64,000 nucleotides of DNA, taken from contig CAVOTI010000001.1 in assembly GCA_963699105.1 (NCBI GenBank), forward strand, positions 124,001-188,000. Direction: 5' to 3'. How positions within the stretch are numbered: position 1 is the first letter of the stretch; each line of letters begins with the position of its first letter. Source of the stretch: Bog-756 sp963699105. GTDB taxonomy: Bacteria; Actinomycetota; Acidimicrobiia; Acidimicrobiales; RAAP-2. Both the position numbers and the translations under genes were made by a program. Positions 41,016 to 50,105 of the stretch are shown one piece after another. The notes under the pieces were generated by a model that searched no databases, had not been told where the DNA came from, and saw only the letters and a list, made by a program, of their open reading frames with translations.

Positions 41016-41450
41016 CTACTGGCCCGGGAGCGCACTCCCCGACTTGGGGATGGCGCTGCCGGCCTGGGGCACGTTCCCACCCGCCTGGGGCACGGCGGCG
41101 TCGGTGGGCGCCGCCGGTGCCGGGGGTGGCGGAGGTGCCGGCACGGTGCCGGCTCCGGGCACGGCTCCACCGGGTGGCACGGCCGTCGGGTCGGGCGAGA
41201 TGGTGACCGGGGTCCCCCCGGCCTCGATGGCATCGAGCTGGCCCATGATGGCCGCCACCTTGGTCTCGCTGTCGAGCTGGTTGCGGCCCCGTTCGCTCAA
41301 GAACACGTAGGCCCCGAGATCACGGAGCAGGTGGTCGACCTGTTTGCCGGACTGCATCTCCTGGAGCTTGGTCTGACCCTGCTGCACGCCGGTCTGGGCC
41401 TTGTCGGCCAGCACGGTGGCCTGAGCCTTCACCTTGTCCATGAATCCCAT
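41016..41450 (-). CDS. Conserved hypothetical protein with helical N-domain and Pro-rich tail
   Basis: A 144-aa protein from ATG 41450, with GGGAGG seven bases upstream. Residues 1-75 are helical: MGFMDKVKAQATVLADKAQT, then LQEMQSGKQVDHLLRDLGAYVFLSERGRNQLD, then a strand-free segment AAIMGQLDAIEAGG. The last 60 residues are a Pro/Ala/Gly-rich disordered tail. Small proteins of this kind are frequent in actinobacteria, with unknown function. It has no membrane segment. Confidence 0.7.
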   Translation of the reverse strand: MGFMDKVKAQATVLADKAQTGVQQGQTKLQEMQSGKQVDHLLRDLGAYVFLSERGRNQLDSETKVAAIMGQLDAIEAGGTPVTISPDPTAVPPGGAVPGAGTVPAPPPPPAPAAPTDAAVPQAGGNVPQAGSAIPKSGSALPGQ

Positions 41451-41550
41451 GAGCCTGCCTCCCGCTGCGCTCAGCCGGTGCCGGTCCGGTCACCGGGCGG
41501 TGTGACCGCCGAGGACTGTTCTAGCCGATCCGCCCTCACGGCGGAACCGT

Positions 41551-41763
41551 CTACTCCTTGCGGCCCATCCCGAGCACTCTCAGCACGAGGGCGCCGGCTC
41601 TACCCGGCTTTTTGGATTTCTCGTGATCCGAGCCATGGCCGAACCGGCCGTCCCCCAGCGGGCTTGCGCCACCCAGCCCCGGGAGGGTGTTGGGCTCCTC
41701 GTACTTGGGCACCTTGGCCAGCCGCCGTCTCGGCTTGCGTGGCTTGTTCCCAGAGGATCCCAT
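41551..41763 (-). CDS. Small basic hypothetical protein, 70 aa
   Basis: ATG 41763 gives MGSSGNKPRKPRRRLAKVPK, then a Gly-rich middle and ALVLRVLGMGRKE at the end. It is highly basic and probably disordered. It is supported only by composition and by lying between genes on the same strand; the ribosome binding site is weak. Confidence 0.4.
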   Translation of the reverse strand: MGSSGNKPRKPRRRLAKVPKYEEPNTLPGLGGASPLGDGRFGHGSDHEKSKKPGRAGALVLRVLGMGRKE

Positions 41764-41832
41764 CCACCCATCATGGCCGACCGGAGCGAAGGCGGTGGGA
41801 TCCGCCGCCGATCGGCGGGCCGGAACCGACGG

Positions 41833-42807
41833 TCAGCTCGACAGCGAAGTTACGATCAGCCCGCCGATGAACTTGTAGCCCTTGGTGTTGGCATGGATGT
41901 TGTTGAAGGTGCAGTAGTAGGTGAGCTTGCACACCTCCCACACCGCCACCGGGATCTTCCCGTAGGGCGCCAGTTTGGCCGTCGTGGCCAGCGGCGTGTC
42001 GTCCCCGGCCGTGGCCAGCTTGTAGGGCGCCTGCGTGACGTCGACGAAGCTCCCGTTGGGAACCGAGAGGTAGGCTGCCTTGAGGGTCGGGTTGATCAGG
42101 TCGTCGAAGGCGGTGACGGAGGCGGTGGCCAGGGTCTGGGCCGAGGCGCCGCCCGGGTTGACGTAGCTCCCGAGGATCACGTCCGGATAGGTGAGGCCCA
42201 CGATCTTCGCCGTGGTGTCCCCGCTGGCGCTCAGTGCCGTGGCGACATCGGAAACCAGGGCCGTCACGTTGTTGGTGATGTCGGTGTCAGCTCCTTCGAC
42301 ACAGGTCAGGATGGCCCCGATCGACCCGGCACTGACGCAACTGGTGACGTCGTTCCCCCCGATGGACACGGTGACGAGGTCGACCCGTCCGTAGTTGGCC
42401 GGGGTGTCGATGAAGGCGACGGCCGCCTGTTCCTGGGTCATCCCGGTGTTGTCGTAGTTGACGGCGTCGGTGGCGGCTTCCGGTCCATATCCCGACTGGG
42501 TGCAGCCCAGGGCGGTGAGGACTGAGGAGGTGGTGGCCCCGCCGCAGCCGAAGTTCTCCAGCTGCATCTTCTCCTTCTTGGCCACATAGGCGGTGTAGCC
42601 GGCCGTGGCCGTGCCTCCGGTGTCGGTGGCGTTGGGCTGGTAGCCCACCGAGTAGGAGTCGCCCAACGACAGGTAGTAGGGCGGCGGGGGCTTGTGGCCC
42701 TTGGCCGCGGCCTGGCTGACGCCCGGTGACGCCGCCACGCCCATCAGCACGATGCTCACCGCTCCCACCATCGTCAGCAATTTGGTCACGGCTGCATGTC
42801 CACGCAT
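41833..42807 (-). CDS. Secreted SGNH/GDSL-type esterase
   Basis: A 324-aa protein. The signal peptide (TMVGAVSIVLMGVAASPGVSQ) ends near residue 33. The SGNH blocks are block I YLSLGDSYSVGYQ with the catalytic Ser, block III SIGGNDVTSC with Gly and Asn, and block V NNIHANTKGYKFIG with His. Several Cys probably form disulfides outside the cell, as in actinobacterial SGNH lipases. It hydrolyses acyl esters; the substrate is unknown. GGGGGG lies eight bases before the ATG. Confidence 0.88.
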   Translation of the reverse strand: MRGHAAVTKLLTMVGAVSIVLMGVAASPGVSQAAAKGHKPPPPYYLSLGDSYSVGYQPNATDTGGTATAGYTAYVAKKEKMQLENFGCGGATTSSVLTALGCTQSGYGPEAATDAVNYDNTGMTQEQAAVAFIDTPANYGRVDLVTVSIGGNDVTSCVSAGSIGAILTCVEGADTDITNNVTALVSDVATALSASGDTTAKIVGLTYPDVILGSYVNPGGASAQTLATASVTAFDDLINPTLKAAYLSVPNGSFVDVTQAPYKLATAGDDTPLATTAKLAPYGKIPVAVWEVCKLTYYCTFNNIHANTKGYKFIGGLIVTSLSS

Positions 42808-42967
42808 CTCGGGTCCCCCCCCGGTCTGATGTCACCCCGATGTAACCCGGGGTTCACTTACCTGTCAGTCACTTGTTAGCACACCTCGGGCCGGCTACGG
42901 GCTCCGGTCGGCCGATCAGTCGGACCCGGGTTCACGGTGAGGGGGTCGGTCGTCACCCCGGGTGGTG

Positions 42968-43165
42968 TCAGACGTGGTGGACCACCCAGGTGATGCCCTG
43001 GAACGCCCGGTAGCCGAGGTAGATGACGCTGGCCACCAGCATGAACTTGAAATACCACGGCGAGGGACGGTGCTCGAGGGGCTCGGCCCCGCACCTCGGG
43101 CAGTTGCCCTCGTCGGTCAGCTCCTCGGCCTCGAGCCGCTCGTCGCACTGCTTACACCACGGCAT
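42968..43165 (-). CDS. Small zinc-ribbon membrane protein, 65 aa
   Basis: The N-terminal zinc ribbon has CKQCDERLEAEELTDEGNCPRCG (two CxxC pairs at residues 4-7 and 22-25). It is followed by one C-terminal helix, FKFMLVASVIYLGYRAFQGI. ATG 43165. The arrangement suggests a membrane-tethered metal or nucleic-acid-binding module. It is a conserved type in actinobacteria, function unknown. It is downstream of der on the same strand and probably in the same unit. Confidence 0.75.
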   Translation of the reverse strand: MPWCKQCDERLEAEELTDEGNCPRCGAEPLEHRPSPWYFKFMLVASVIYLGYRAFQGITWVVHHV

Positions 43166-43252
43166 GGCGTGCCCAACCCTCGGCCCGGGCCCGGACTCCC
43201 CGGCCGGGAGCCCACCGGTGCGGACCCGCCTGGTCGGTCGGTCCCACCACGC

Positions 43253-44641
43253 TCACCGGCGCCGACCCCCACCCCCGTTGGCCCCCTTGGCCCGCACCCG
43301 CAACTTGATCGGGGTGGGCCCGAGCCCGAAGCGCTCGCGCAGCCCCCGCTCAACGTAGCGCAGGTAGGTGGGCTGGAGCCGGCCGTTGGTGAACAGGGTG
43401 AAGGTGGGGGGATCGTTGGCCCCCTGCACCGCATACTGGATCTTGGCCCCCACCGGCGGATGGGCCATCTGGATCGACTTCATGGCCCGGTTGAGCTCGC
43501 CGGTCGGGATGCGGGAGTGATAGGCCTCCTCGGCCGCCGCCACCGCCGGCAGGATGTGATGGACCCCCAGTCCCGAAAGGGCGCTGATCTTCAAGACCGG
43601 GGCCTCCCCGAGGAAGGCCAACCGGTCGCCGATGTCGGCCAGGATGCCGGTGCGGTCCTCGGTAGCGATCAACTCCCACTTGTTGAGCACCACCACCGTC
43701 GGGCATCCCGAGGCCCCGATCCGTTCGGCCAGCCGTTGGTCCTGATGGGTCACGCCGGCGGTGGCGTCGATGACCAGGAGGGCGATGTCGGCCCGGTCCA
43801 GGGCGTCGAGGGCCCGGAGGACCGAGAAGTACTCGGTGCCCCGTTCGGTGCGGGACTTCCGGCGCATCCCGGCCGTGTCGATGAAACAGACCGTCCCCTC
43901 CGGCGTCTCCACCACGGTGTCGACGGCGTCGCGGGTGGTGCCGGGGGCATCGTGGGTGACCGAGCGCTCGTCCCCCACCAGCCGGTTGAACAGTGTCGAC
44001 TTCCCCACGTTGGGCCGTCCGATCAACGCCACCCGGGGGATGCCGGTCCCGGGATCGTCGCCGTCCGGTCCGGCGCCGGCCCTGTCGTCGTCCCCGTCGT
44101 CGTCGGACGGGTCCGGGAGCAGGCCGACCACGTCGTCGAGCAGGTCGCCGGTGCCCCGGCCGTGCAGGGCACTGATGGGCCACGGCGCCCCCAGGCCGAG
44201 GGCCATGGCGTCCCAGGCGTCGGCCTCGCGTTGGGAGGAGTCCACCTTGTTCACCACCACCCGCACCGGTCGGCCCGAACGCTTCAACACCCGGGCAACG
44301 TCCATGTCCTCGTCGATGACCCCGACGGTGACGTCGACCACCAGGAGGACCACGGCGGCGTCGGCGATGGCCCGCTCGGCCTGGGCGCTCACCTGGGCGT
44401 CCAGGGGGTCCCGGCTGGCCAGCCAGCCGCCGGTGTCCACCACCGTGAAGGACCGCCCGCACCACTCGGCGTCCAGTTCCTTGCGATCGCGGGTCACCCC
44501 GGACCGTTCCTCCACCACCGCGGCCCGTCGTCCCACGATGCGATTGACCAGGGTCGACTTCCCCACGTTGGGACGGCCGGTGATGACCACCCGGGGCCTG
44601 GACCCGACCTCGGTGGGCCGGTCGGTGTCGGTGGCGCTCAC
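43253..44641 (-). CDS. der: Ribosome biogenesis GTPase Der (EngA)
   Basis: A 462-aa tandem GTPase. The first G domain has GRPNVGKSTLVNR, DTGGW and NKVD; the second has GRPNVGKSTLFNR, DTAGMRRK and NKWE. A C-terminal KH-like domain follows (RFGLGPTPIKLRVRAK). It binds the 50S subunit and is needed for its maturation. The two domains are linked by an acidic stretch (DPSDDDGDDDRAGAGPDGDD). The GTG at 44641 overlaps the upstream radical SAM gene stop as GTGA, a gene order known in many bacteria. The gene is intact. Confidence 0.95.
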   Translation of the reverse strand: MSATDTDRPTEVGSRPRVVITGRPNVGKSTLVNRIVGRRAAVVEERSGVTRDRKELDAEWCGRSFTVVDTGGWLASRDPLDAQVSAQAERAIADAAVVLLVVDVTVGVIDEDMDVARVLKRSGRPVRVVVNKVDSSQREADAWDAMALGLGAPWPISALHGRGTGDLLDDVVGLLPDPSDDDGDDDRAGAGPDGDDPGTGIPRVALIGRPNVGKSTLFNRLVGDERSVTHDAPGTTRDAVDTVVETPEGTVCFIDTAGMRRKSRTERGTEYFSVLRALDALDRADIALLVIDATAGVTHQDQRLAERIGASGCPTVVVLNKWELIATEDRTGILADIGDRLAFLGEAPVLKISALSGLGVHHILPAVAAAEEAYHSRIPTGELNRAMKSIQMAHPPVGAKIQYAVQGANDPPTFTLFTNGRLQPTYLRYVERGLRERFGLGPTPIKLRVRAKGANGGGGRRR

Positions 44642-46104
44642 CGCGGCGCTCCCAGCGACACGGGTACCCGGGCCGGGGGGGCCGGGTCGGCGTCCCCGCA
44701 CCCTCGGGCCGTCGGGGTGGGACGGGCGCTGCCCTCCAGGGCCCGGCGCAGGGACAGCCCGTCGGTGGCCACCACCTCGACGGGCCGGGGCAGGTCGGCG
44801 ATGGTCAGGTCGTCTAGGAACCGACCCTCCGACAGGCAGGAGTCGGGAAGGAGGTAGCGGTGGCCCTCGGGCTCGTCCGAAAGGACCCCGATGAGATCGG
44901 TGCCGGTCAACAGGCCCGACACCCCGATGTTGCCCCCGAAGAACGTGTTGGCCACCGGGACCAGCCGGACGTCCCGGCCCGGGAGCGAGTCGATGAGGGG
45001 GGCCAGCACCCGGGCCCCGTACTCGCCGGTGAGGATGGCGATCGGGGCCGGATCGCCGCCGGGGGGACCGGTGGCCGGTCGCCCCCGGGGGGCCCGGTAG
45101 CCCGAGGCCGGGGCCCCGTCGACGGCGGCGAAGAACCCCGGTCGCACCCCCAGGGCGGCCCGCTCGTCACCCCCGAAGGCGGCTTCGAAGGCCCGGGCCA
45201 TCCCCAGTCCGTTCTCGTGCTGGGGGAAGCCCTCGTAGGTGGCGGCGGCCGGAAAGGGACGCTCGGCCATCAGGTAGTACTCGTCGGCAGCGAACACCAT
45301 CCGCCGGCCGATGGCCGAGAGGAAGGTGTGCTGCCACTCCTCGACGGTGTCGCACACCGCCGCCGCCTCGGCCCGGGTGTGGGGCCGCATGGCGCTCTCG
45401 TGGGAGAACCGGCTGACCCCGAGGGGCACGCAGGCCACCGTGGCCAGGGCCGGGTAGCGGTCGAGCACGCCGGCCAACGTGTCGTGGAGCACTCCCCCGT
45501 CGTTGACGCCCGGACACACCACCACCTGTCCGTGGACCTCGATGCCCCCGTCGAGCAGGGCGGCCAACCACCGGAGGCTGGTGGCCCCCCGCCGGTTGCG
45601 GAGCAGCTCGGCCCGGATCTCGGGGTCGGTGGAGTGGATGGAGACGAACAGCGGGCTCAGCCGTTCGGTCAGCACCCGTTCGAGGTCCATCTCGGTGAAG
45701 CGGGTGAGGGTGGTGAAATTGCCGTAGAGGAAGGACAGCCGGTAGTCGTCGTCCTTGAGCGACAGGCTCCGGCGCATGCCCTTGGGCAGTTGGTGGATGA
45801 AGCAGAACTCGCAGTGGTTGTCGCAGGTGCGCACCCGGTCGAAGACGGCCGAGGACACCTCGATCCCCAGGGGCTCCCCGGGCTCCTTGGCCACCTGGAC
45901 GGTGAAGGGGTCGGCCCGGCCCCGTCGGACCACGAGCTCGAGATCGGGCTCGTCCACCACCATGCTGTACTCGATGACGTCACGGGGGACACGTCCGTTG
46001 AGGAAGAGGAGCTCGTCCCCGGCCCTCAGCCCGGACACGTGCGCCGGTGACGATGCGGTGACGGCCACGACCTTGGGTGCCGTCGTCACTCGGGGCGCCG
46101 ACAT
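44638..46104 (-). CDS. DUF512 radical SAM protein with PDZ domain
   Basis: A 488-aa protein. The N-terminal PDZ-like segment (SPAHVSGLRAGDELLFLNGR) is followed by RTCDNHCEFCFIHQLPKGMRRSL in two overlapping pieces, the cluster-binding CxxxCxxC motif (C-DNH-C-EF-C), and a radical SAM barrel. The C-terminal DUF512 domain has ILTGEYGARVLAPLID and ANTFFGGNIGVSGLLTGTDL. It is a 4Fe-4S enzyme of unknown reaction, almost always next to der, which implies a link with ribosome or cofactor maturation. ATG at 46104 gives a normal family length. Confidence 0.9.
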   Translation of the reverse strand: MSAPRVTTAPKVVAVTASSPAHVSGLRAGDELLFLNGRVPRDVIEYSMVVDEPDLELVVRRGRADPFTVQVAKEPGEPLGIEVSSAVFDRVRTCDNHCEFCFIHQLPKGMRRSLSLKDDDYRLSFLYGNFTTLTRFTEMDLERVLTERLSPLFVSIHSTDPEIRAELLRNRRGATSLRWLAALLDGGIEVHGQVVVCPGVNDGGVLHDTLAGVLDRYPALATVACVPLGVSRFSHESAMRPHTRAEAAAVCDTVEEWQHTFLSAIGRRMVFAADEYYLMAERPFPAAATYEGFPQHENGLGMARAFEAAFGGDERAALGVRPGFFAAVDGAPASGYRAPRGRPATGPPGGDPAPIAILTGEYGARVLAPLIDSLPGRDVRLVPVANTFFGGNIGVSGLLTGTDLIGVLSDEPEGHRYLLPDSCLSEGRFLDDLTIADLPRPVEVVATDGLSLRRALEGSARPTPTARGCGDADPAPPARVPVSLGAPR

Positions 46105-46196
46105 CCAGCCAGGCTACCCGGTCCCCCCGCCGGTTCCGGTTCGATCGACCGCCGCCCGGGGCTACCGGCGGCGGCGGCCCCGGTAGCCTTGGCCCC

Positions 46197-47288
46197 ATGG
46201 ACGTGGACCTCGTGCTGCTGGCCGAACCTCGTGGGTTCTGCGCCGGGGTGGAGAAGGCCATCAAGGCTCTGGCCTGGATGGTCAAGGTCTTCGAGCCGCC
46301 CGTCTACTGCTACCACGAGATCGTCCACAACCGGCACGTGGTCGACCAGTTCCGGGACCGGGGGGTCGTCTTCGTCGACCACGTCGACGAGGTGCCGGCT
46401 GGCGCTCCGCTGATGCTGTCGGCCCACGGCTCGGCCCCCGAAGTGGTGGCCTCGGCCCGGGACGGCGGGCGGGTGGTGGTCGACGCGGTGTGCCCGCTGG
46501 TCACCAAGGTCCACCACGAGCTCAAGGTCCGGGCCCGCAAGGGTTACACGATCCTCTACGTGGGCCACCACGGCCACGAGGAGGCGGTGGGGACCATGGC
46601 GGTGGCGCCGGCCTCGGTCCGGCTGCTCGAACGGGCCGAGGACGTGGACGGCCTCGACGACCTGACATCGGGCCCCGGGGAGGACCCCCAGGTGGCCCTG
46701 CTGGCCCAGACCACCCTCAGCCACGACGAGTGGGCCGGCATCGTCGAGCGGGCCCGGGAGCGGTTCCCCGACCTGTGGATGCCCAACCGGAGCGATCTCT
46801 GCTTCGCCACCACCAACCGGCAGGCCGCCCTCAAGGCCCTGGCCGGCCGGGCCGACGCCGTGGTGGTCATCGGATCGGAGAATTCGTCGAACACCGTGGC
46901 CCTCGAGCAGGTGGCGGTGGCCTTCGGCTGCCCGCGGGTGATCCGGGTCAACGACGCCCACGACCTTCCCGACGACCTGACCGGCACCGTGGGGGTTACC
47001 GCCGGGGCGTCGGCCCCCGAGGCGCTGGTCACCGCGGTGGTCGAGCGACTGGCCCCCCGCCGGGGCATCGAGCGGGCGCCGGTCACCCTGGAAGAGGAGT
47101 ACTTCCCACCGCCCCCCGAGCTCCGGGAGCTGCTGCGGGGCCTGGCCGGAGCCCTCTCCCTCCTGAACCGGGTGCCGTCATCGGACCGGGGCCGGGCCGG
47201 GCCCGAGCCGGCCGACCCCGCCACCCTGGTGCTGGCCGAGGACCGCACCACGGCCGCCGCCGACGTGCTCGAGCGATTGGCCGGATAG
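46197..47288 (+). CDS. ispH: 4-hydroxy-3-methylbut-2-enyl diphosphate reductase
   Basis: A 363-aa protein. The three Fe-S cluster cysteines are in EPRGFCAGVEKAI, DAVCPLVTKVH and RSDLCFATTNRQ, with the substrate-binding ENSSNTVAL and TAGASAPEALV blocks. It performs the last step of the MEP isoprenoid pathway, giving IPP and DMAPP. The C-terminal ~45 residues after YFPPPPELRELL exceed the usual length and are low complexity. It is divergent from the DUF512/der unit and followed by the HD-domain and glycosyltransferase genes. Confidence 0.94.
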   Translation: MDVDLVLLAEPRGFCAGVEKAIKALAWMVKVFEPPVYCYHEIVHNRHVVDQFRDRGVVFVDHVDEVPAGAPLMLSAHGSAPEVVASARDGGRVVVDAVCPLVTKVHHELKVRARKGYTILYVGHHGHEEAVGTMAVAPASVRLLERAEDVDGLDDLTSGPGEDPQVALLAQTTLSHDEWAGIVERARERFPDLWMPNRSDLCFATTNRQAALKALAGRADAVVVIGSENSSNTVALEQVAVAFGCPRVIRVNDAHDLPDDLTGTVGVTAGASAPEALVTAVVERLAPRRGIERAPVTLEEEYFPPPPELRELLRGLAGALSLLNRVPSSDRGRAGPEPADPATLVLAEDRTTAAADVLERLAG

Positions 47289-47320
47289 ATGCCGGCCCGG
47301 TTTGGCGCGACAATGATCAC

Positions 47321-47869
47321 ATGACTACTTCGTTCACCAGCATGGACGTTTCCACCGGCGACCAGTGGGCGGTGATCGGCCGGGAGACCGTCGACCACCA
47401 GGGCCGGGTGGCCGACCGGGTGCTGGCCATGCTGGAGTCGCTGGCCGAGGTGGTGGACGGGTTCGCCGTCGACCAGTTGACCCACTGCCTGCAGACGGCC
47501 ACCCGGGCCGAACAGGCGGGAGCCGACGACGAGTTGGTGGTGGCGTCGCTGTGCCACGACATCGGCAAGGCGGTGTCGGTGCCCAACCACCCGAGGATCG
47601 CCGCCGAGATCCTCCGTCCCTACGTGCGCCCCGAGGTGACCTCGGCCATCTTGGCCCATCAGGACTTCCAGGGCCGGCACTACTACCACCACTTCGACAT
47701 GGACCCCAACATGCGGGACCGGTACCGGGACGAGCCGTGGTACGAACTGGCCGAGCGGTTCGCCGACGAGTGGGACCAGACCAGCTTCGATCCCGACTAC
47801 CCCACCGAGCCGCTGTCCCACTTCGAGCCAAAGGTGCGAGCCGTCTTCGGCAACCCGCACGTGCTGTAA
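47321..47869 (+). CDS. HD-domain protein, PhnZ/TmpB-like
   Basis: A 182-aa protein. Metal-binding residues lie in QLTHCLQTATRAEQAGADD (His), VVASLCHDIGKA (His-Asp pair) and AILAHQDFQGRHYYHHF (His), with a late Asp-containing helix. The His-rich spacing and the THCLQTA-AE-AGA block resemble the mixed-valence di-iron phosphonate oxygenases PhnZ/TmpB, rather than plain HD phosphohydrolases. No phosphonate genes are nearby, so the substrate is open. Its TAA stop overlaps the ATG of the glycosyltransferase gene (TAATG), so the two are co-translated. Confidence 0.75.
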   Translation: MTTSFTSMDVSTGDQWAVIGRETVDHQGRVADRVLAMLESLAEVVDGFAVDQLTHCLQTATRAEQAGADDELVVASLCHDIGKAVSVPNHPRIAAEILRPYVRPEVTSAILAHQDFQGRHYYHHFDMDPNMRDRYRDEPWYELAERFADEWDQTSFDPDYPTEPLSHFEPKVRAVFGNPHVL

Positions 47870-48717
47870 TGCCGCCCACCCAGCGGCATCGCTGGTTCAC
47901 CCTCCCCGAATCGCGTGAACGGCGGCGGCGGGGGCACCTGGTCGGGTTTGCCGTCGACTGCGCCCGGCGCGACTTCGAGGAGCGCCACGGCGACGCCCTG
48001 TTCGGCCCGGTGGTGGCCCTGGTGGCGGCGTTCGAAGAGGAGGACAACATCGGCGCCGTCCTCAAGGCCATCCCGGCCCTGGTCGGGGGGCTCGAGGTCT
48101 CCACCCTGGTGGTGGTGGACGGCGGGGGTGACGACACCGCCCAGGTGGCCATCGACGCCGGAGCCTTCACCGGTGTCCTCCCGGTCAACCTGGGGCAGGG
48201 GGCGGCCCTCAAGCTCGGCTACGAGCTGGCCTCCCGCCACGGGGCCCGCTACGTGGTCACCCTCGACGCCGACGGCCAGAACGATCCGGGCGAGATGGGC
48301 ACCATGCTCCAGCCCCTCCGCGACGGTACCGCCGACTTCGTCATCGCCTCCCGTCGGCTCGGGACCGACCAGACCACCGACCGGTTCCGGCGGGCCGGGG
48401 TCACCCTGTACGCCGGCATCCTCAACACCATCCTGGGGGAGGACCTGACCGATTCGTCCAACGGCTACCGGGCCTTCACCGTCGAGCTGCTGGACGACAT
48501 CGCCCCCCGGCTGGTGGAGGACCAGTACCAGACGTCCGAGGTGGTCATCACCGCCTCGAGCCGGCACTGGCGCATCACCGAGCGGCCGACGGTGTGGCAC
48601 CCCCGGGCCTCGGGAACCTCCAAGAAGGGCGGGAACCTGTTCTTCGGGCTCCAGTACGCCCGGGTCATCGCCTCCACCTGGCTCCGGGCCTCGCGGGCCG
48701 CCCGGCCCGGCAGCTAG
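47869..48717 (+). CDS. Glycosyltransferase family 2 protein (dolichyl-phosphate mannosyltransferase-like)
   Basis: A 282-aa cytosolic GT-A protein. It has VVALVAAFEEEDNIGAVLK (nucleotide-sugar strand), TLVVVDGGGDDT, YVVTLDADGQNDPGEM with the DxD metal motif, and SSNGYRAFTVELLDDI. No transmembrane helix is evident, so it probably uses a lipid-phosphate acceptor at the membrane surface. The acceptor and sugar are unknown. It is translationally coupled to the HD gene and convergent to plsC. Confidence 0.85.
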   Translation: MPPTQRHRWFTLPESRERRRRGHLVGFAVDCARRDFEERHGDALFGPVVALVAAFEEEDNIGAVLKAIPALVGGLEVSTLVVVDGGGDDTAQVAIDAGAFTGVLPVNLGQGAALKLGYELASRHGARYVVTLDADGQNDPGEMGTMLQPLRDGTADFVIASRRLGTDQTTDRFRRAGVTLYAGILNTILGEDLTDSSNGYRAFTVELLDDIAPRLVEDQYQTSEVVITASSRHWRITERPTVWHPRASGTSKKGGNLFFGLQYARVIASTWLRASRAARPGS

Positions 48718-48735
48718 GCCCGGGCCCCGCCGCGG

Positions 48736-49470
48736 TCAGTACCGGCCGGTGACCGAGACCGACCGGTCGTAGAGCTCCTGGATGGAGGCGGCCAGCGCCT
48801 CGGTCAACCGGTGGATGCGGCTCCGGGGGACCCGTCCGGCCTCGGTCCGGACCGGCGGGGGGATGGGGGTGCCCACCACCAGATGGATGTGCCGGGGCCG
48901 GGGGATCTTCTTGCCCTTGGGCATCACCGAGGCCGACCCCCCGATGCCGACCGGGACGATGGTGGCCCCGGTGCGGGCGGACAGGAAGGCCACGCCCTCG
49001 TGGAGGTCCCCCACCACCGGACCCGACCGCCGCTCGCCCTCGGGGAACAGGATCAGCACCTCGCCGGCTTCGAGGACCCGCTGGGCCCGGCGCAGGGATT
49101 GGCGGTCGGCCGACTCCCGGTGGACGGGGAAGGCACCGATGGAGGGGAGGATGCGAGCCAGTGTCCGGTTGTCCCACAGGCTGTCCTTGGCCATGTAGTG
49201 GAGCTTGCGCCGGGTGACCTCCGAGGCCACGAAGAAGTCGATGAACGACCGGTGCACCGGGGCGATGATCACCGGTCCCTCCGCCGGGACCTGGTCGGCG
49301 CCGTCCACCGTGGTCCGGAAGAGCAGCCGGTTGAGGGCGTGGACCAGTACCCGCAAGAAGCGGTAGACGGGGGTGAACCTGGCATCCACCGGGGCGTCGT
49401 GCCCGTCCTCCTCCCCGCCGCCGGCCCCGGTGTCCTCGGGGTGGCCGCCGGCCCCGGCCGTCTCGCTCAC
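48736..49470 (-). CDS. plsC: 1-acyl-sn-glycerol-3-phosphate acyltransferase (PlsC family)
   Basis: A 244-aa protein. It shows the acyltransferase motifs IIAPVHRSFIDFF (catalytic H-x4-D variant, HRSFID), AFPVHRESADRQSLRRAQR, VLILFPEGERRSG (motif III) and TIVPVGIGGS. It acylates lysophosphatidate in phospholipid synthesis at the inner membrane face. The GTG start at 49470 overlaps the cmk stop as GTGA. The open frame runs upstream through cmk, but in shadow. In actinobacteria plsC-like genes commonly follow cmk. Confidence 0.87.
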   Translation of the reverse strand: MSETAGAGGHPEDTGAGGGEEDGHDAPVDARFTPVYRFLRVLVHALNRLLFRTTVDGADQVPAEGPVIIAPVHRSFIDFFVASEVTRRKLHYMAKDSLWDNRTLARILPSIGAFPVHRESADRQSLRRAQRVLEAGEVLILFPEGERRSGPVVGDLHEGVAFLSARTGATIVPVGIGGSASVMPKGKKIPRPRHIHLVVGTPIPPPVRTEAGRVPRSRIHRLTEALAASIQELYDRSVSVTGRY

Positions 49471-50105
49471 AGCCACGTCAACACCTCGTCCACGATGTCC
49501 TCCACCGGTCGGGCCGTGGTGTCGATGACCCGGGCCCCGTCGGCCACCCCCAGCGGCGAGGCGGTGCGGGTGCTGTCCAGCCGGTCGCGGCGGGACAGGG
49601 CGTCGGCTCCCTCCTCGGGCCGGCGCCGGGCCCGTTCGTCGGCCTCGGCGGTCAGATAGATCTTGATGTCGGCATCGGGAAAGACCACCGAACCGATGTC
49701 TCGTCCCTCGACCACCCCCCCGCCCCGCTCGGCCATCCACGACCGCTGCCGTTCGACCAGGGCGGCCCGGACGCCGGGGTTGGCCGCCACCGCCGACACC
49801 GCCCTGGTCACCTCGGGCCGGCGGATGTCCTCGGTGATGTCGGTGCCGTCGGCCTCGACCCGCTCGCCCACGGTGAGGGTGAGGGTCCGGGCCAGTTCGG
49901 CCACCGGCGCCTGGTCCCCCGGTTCGAGGTGGCGCCGGAGGGCGGCCCAGGCCACCGCCCGGTACATGGCCCCGGTGTCCAGCCGATCGACACCCAGGCG
50001 GGCGGCCAGGGCCCGGGACACACTCGACTTGCCCGAACCGGCCGGCCCGTCGATGGCGATGACCGGCAGGGTCCGCTCCTGGGTGGGGGATCCGGTGGTG
50101 GTCAC
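49467..50105 (-). CDS. cmk: Cytidylate kinase
   Basis: A 212-aa protein. The P-loop IDGPAGSGKSSVSRALAARLG is followed by the RLDTGAMYRAVAW substrate block and VVEGRDIGSVVFPDADIKIYL. C-terminal lid residues RRRPEEGADALSRRDRLDSTR follow. It phosphorylates CMP and dCMP. GTG 50105 overlaps the aroA stop as GTGA. It is a little shorter than E. coli Cmk (227 aa) but complete in motifs. Confidence 0.93.
   Translation of the reverse strand: MTTTGSPTQERTLPVIAIDGPAGSGKSSVSRALAARLGVDRLDTGAMYRAVAWAALRRHLEPGDQAPVAELARTLTLTVGERVEADGTDITEDIRRPEVTRAVSAVAANPGVRAALVERQRSWMAERGGGVVEGRDIGSVVFPDADIKIYLTAEADERARRRPEEGADALSRRDRLDSTRTASPLGVADGARVIDTTARPVEDIVDEVLTWL

Noticed and set aside
42962..44857. 631-aa plus-strand frame
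   Set aside because: Antisense to der and its neighbours; low-complexity composition and no start signal.
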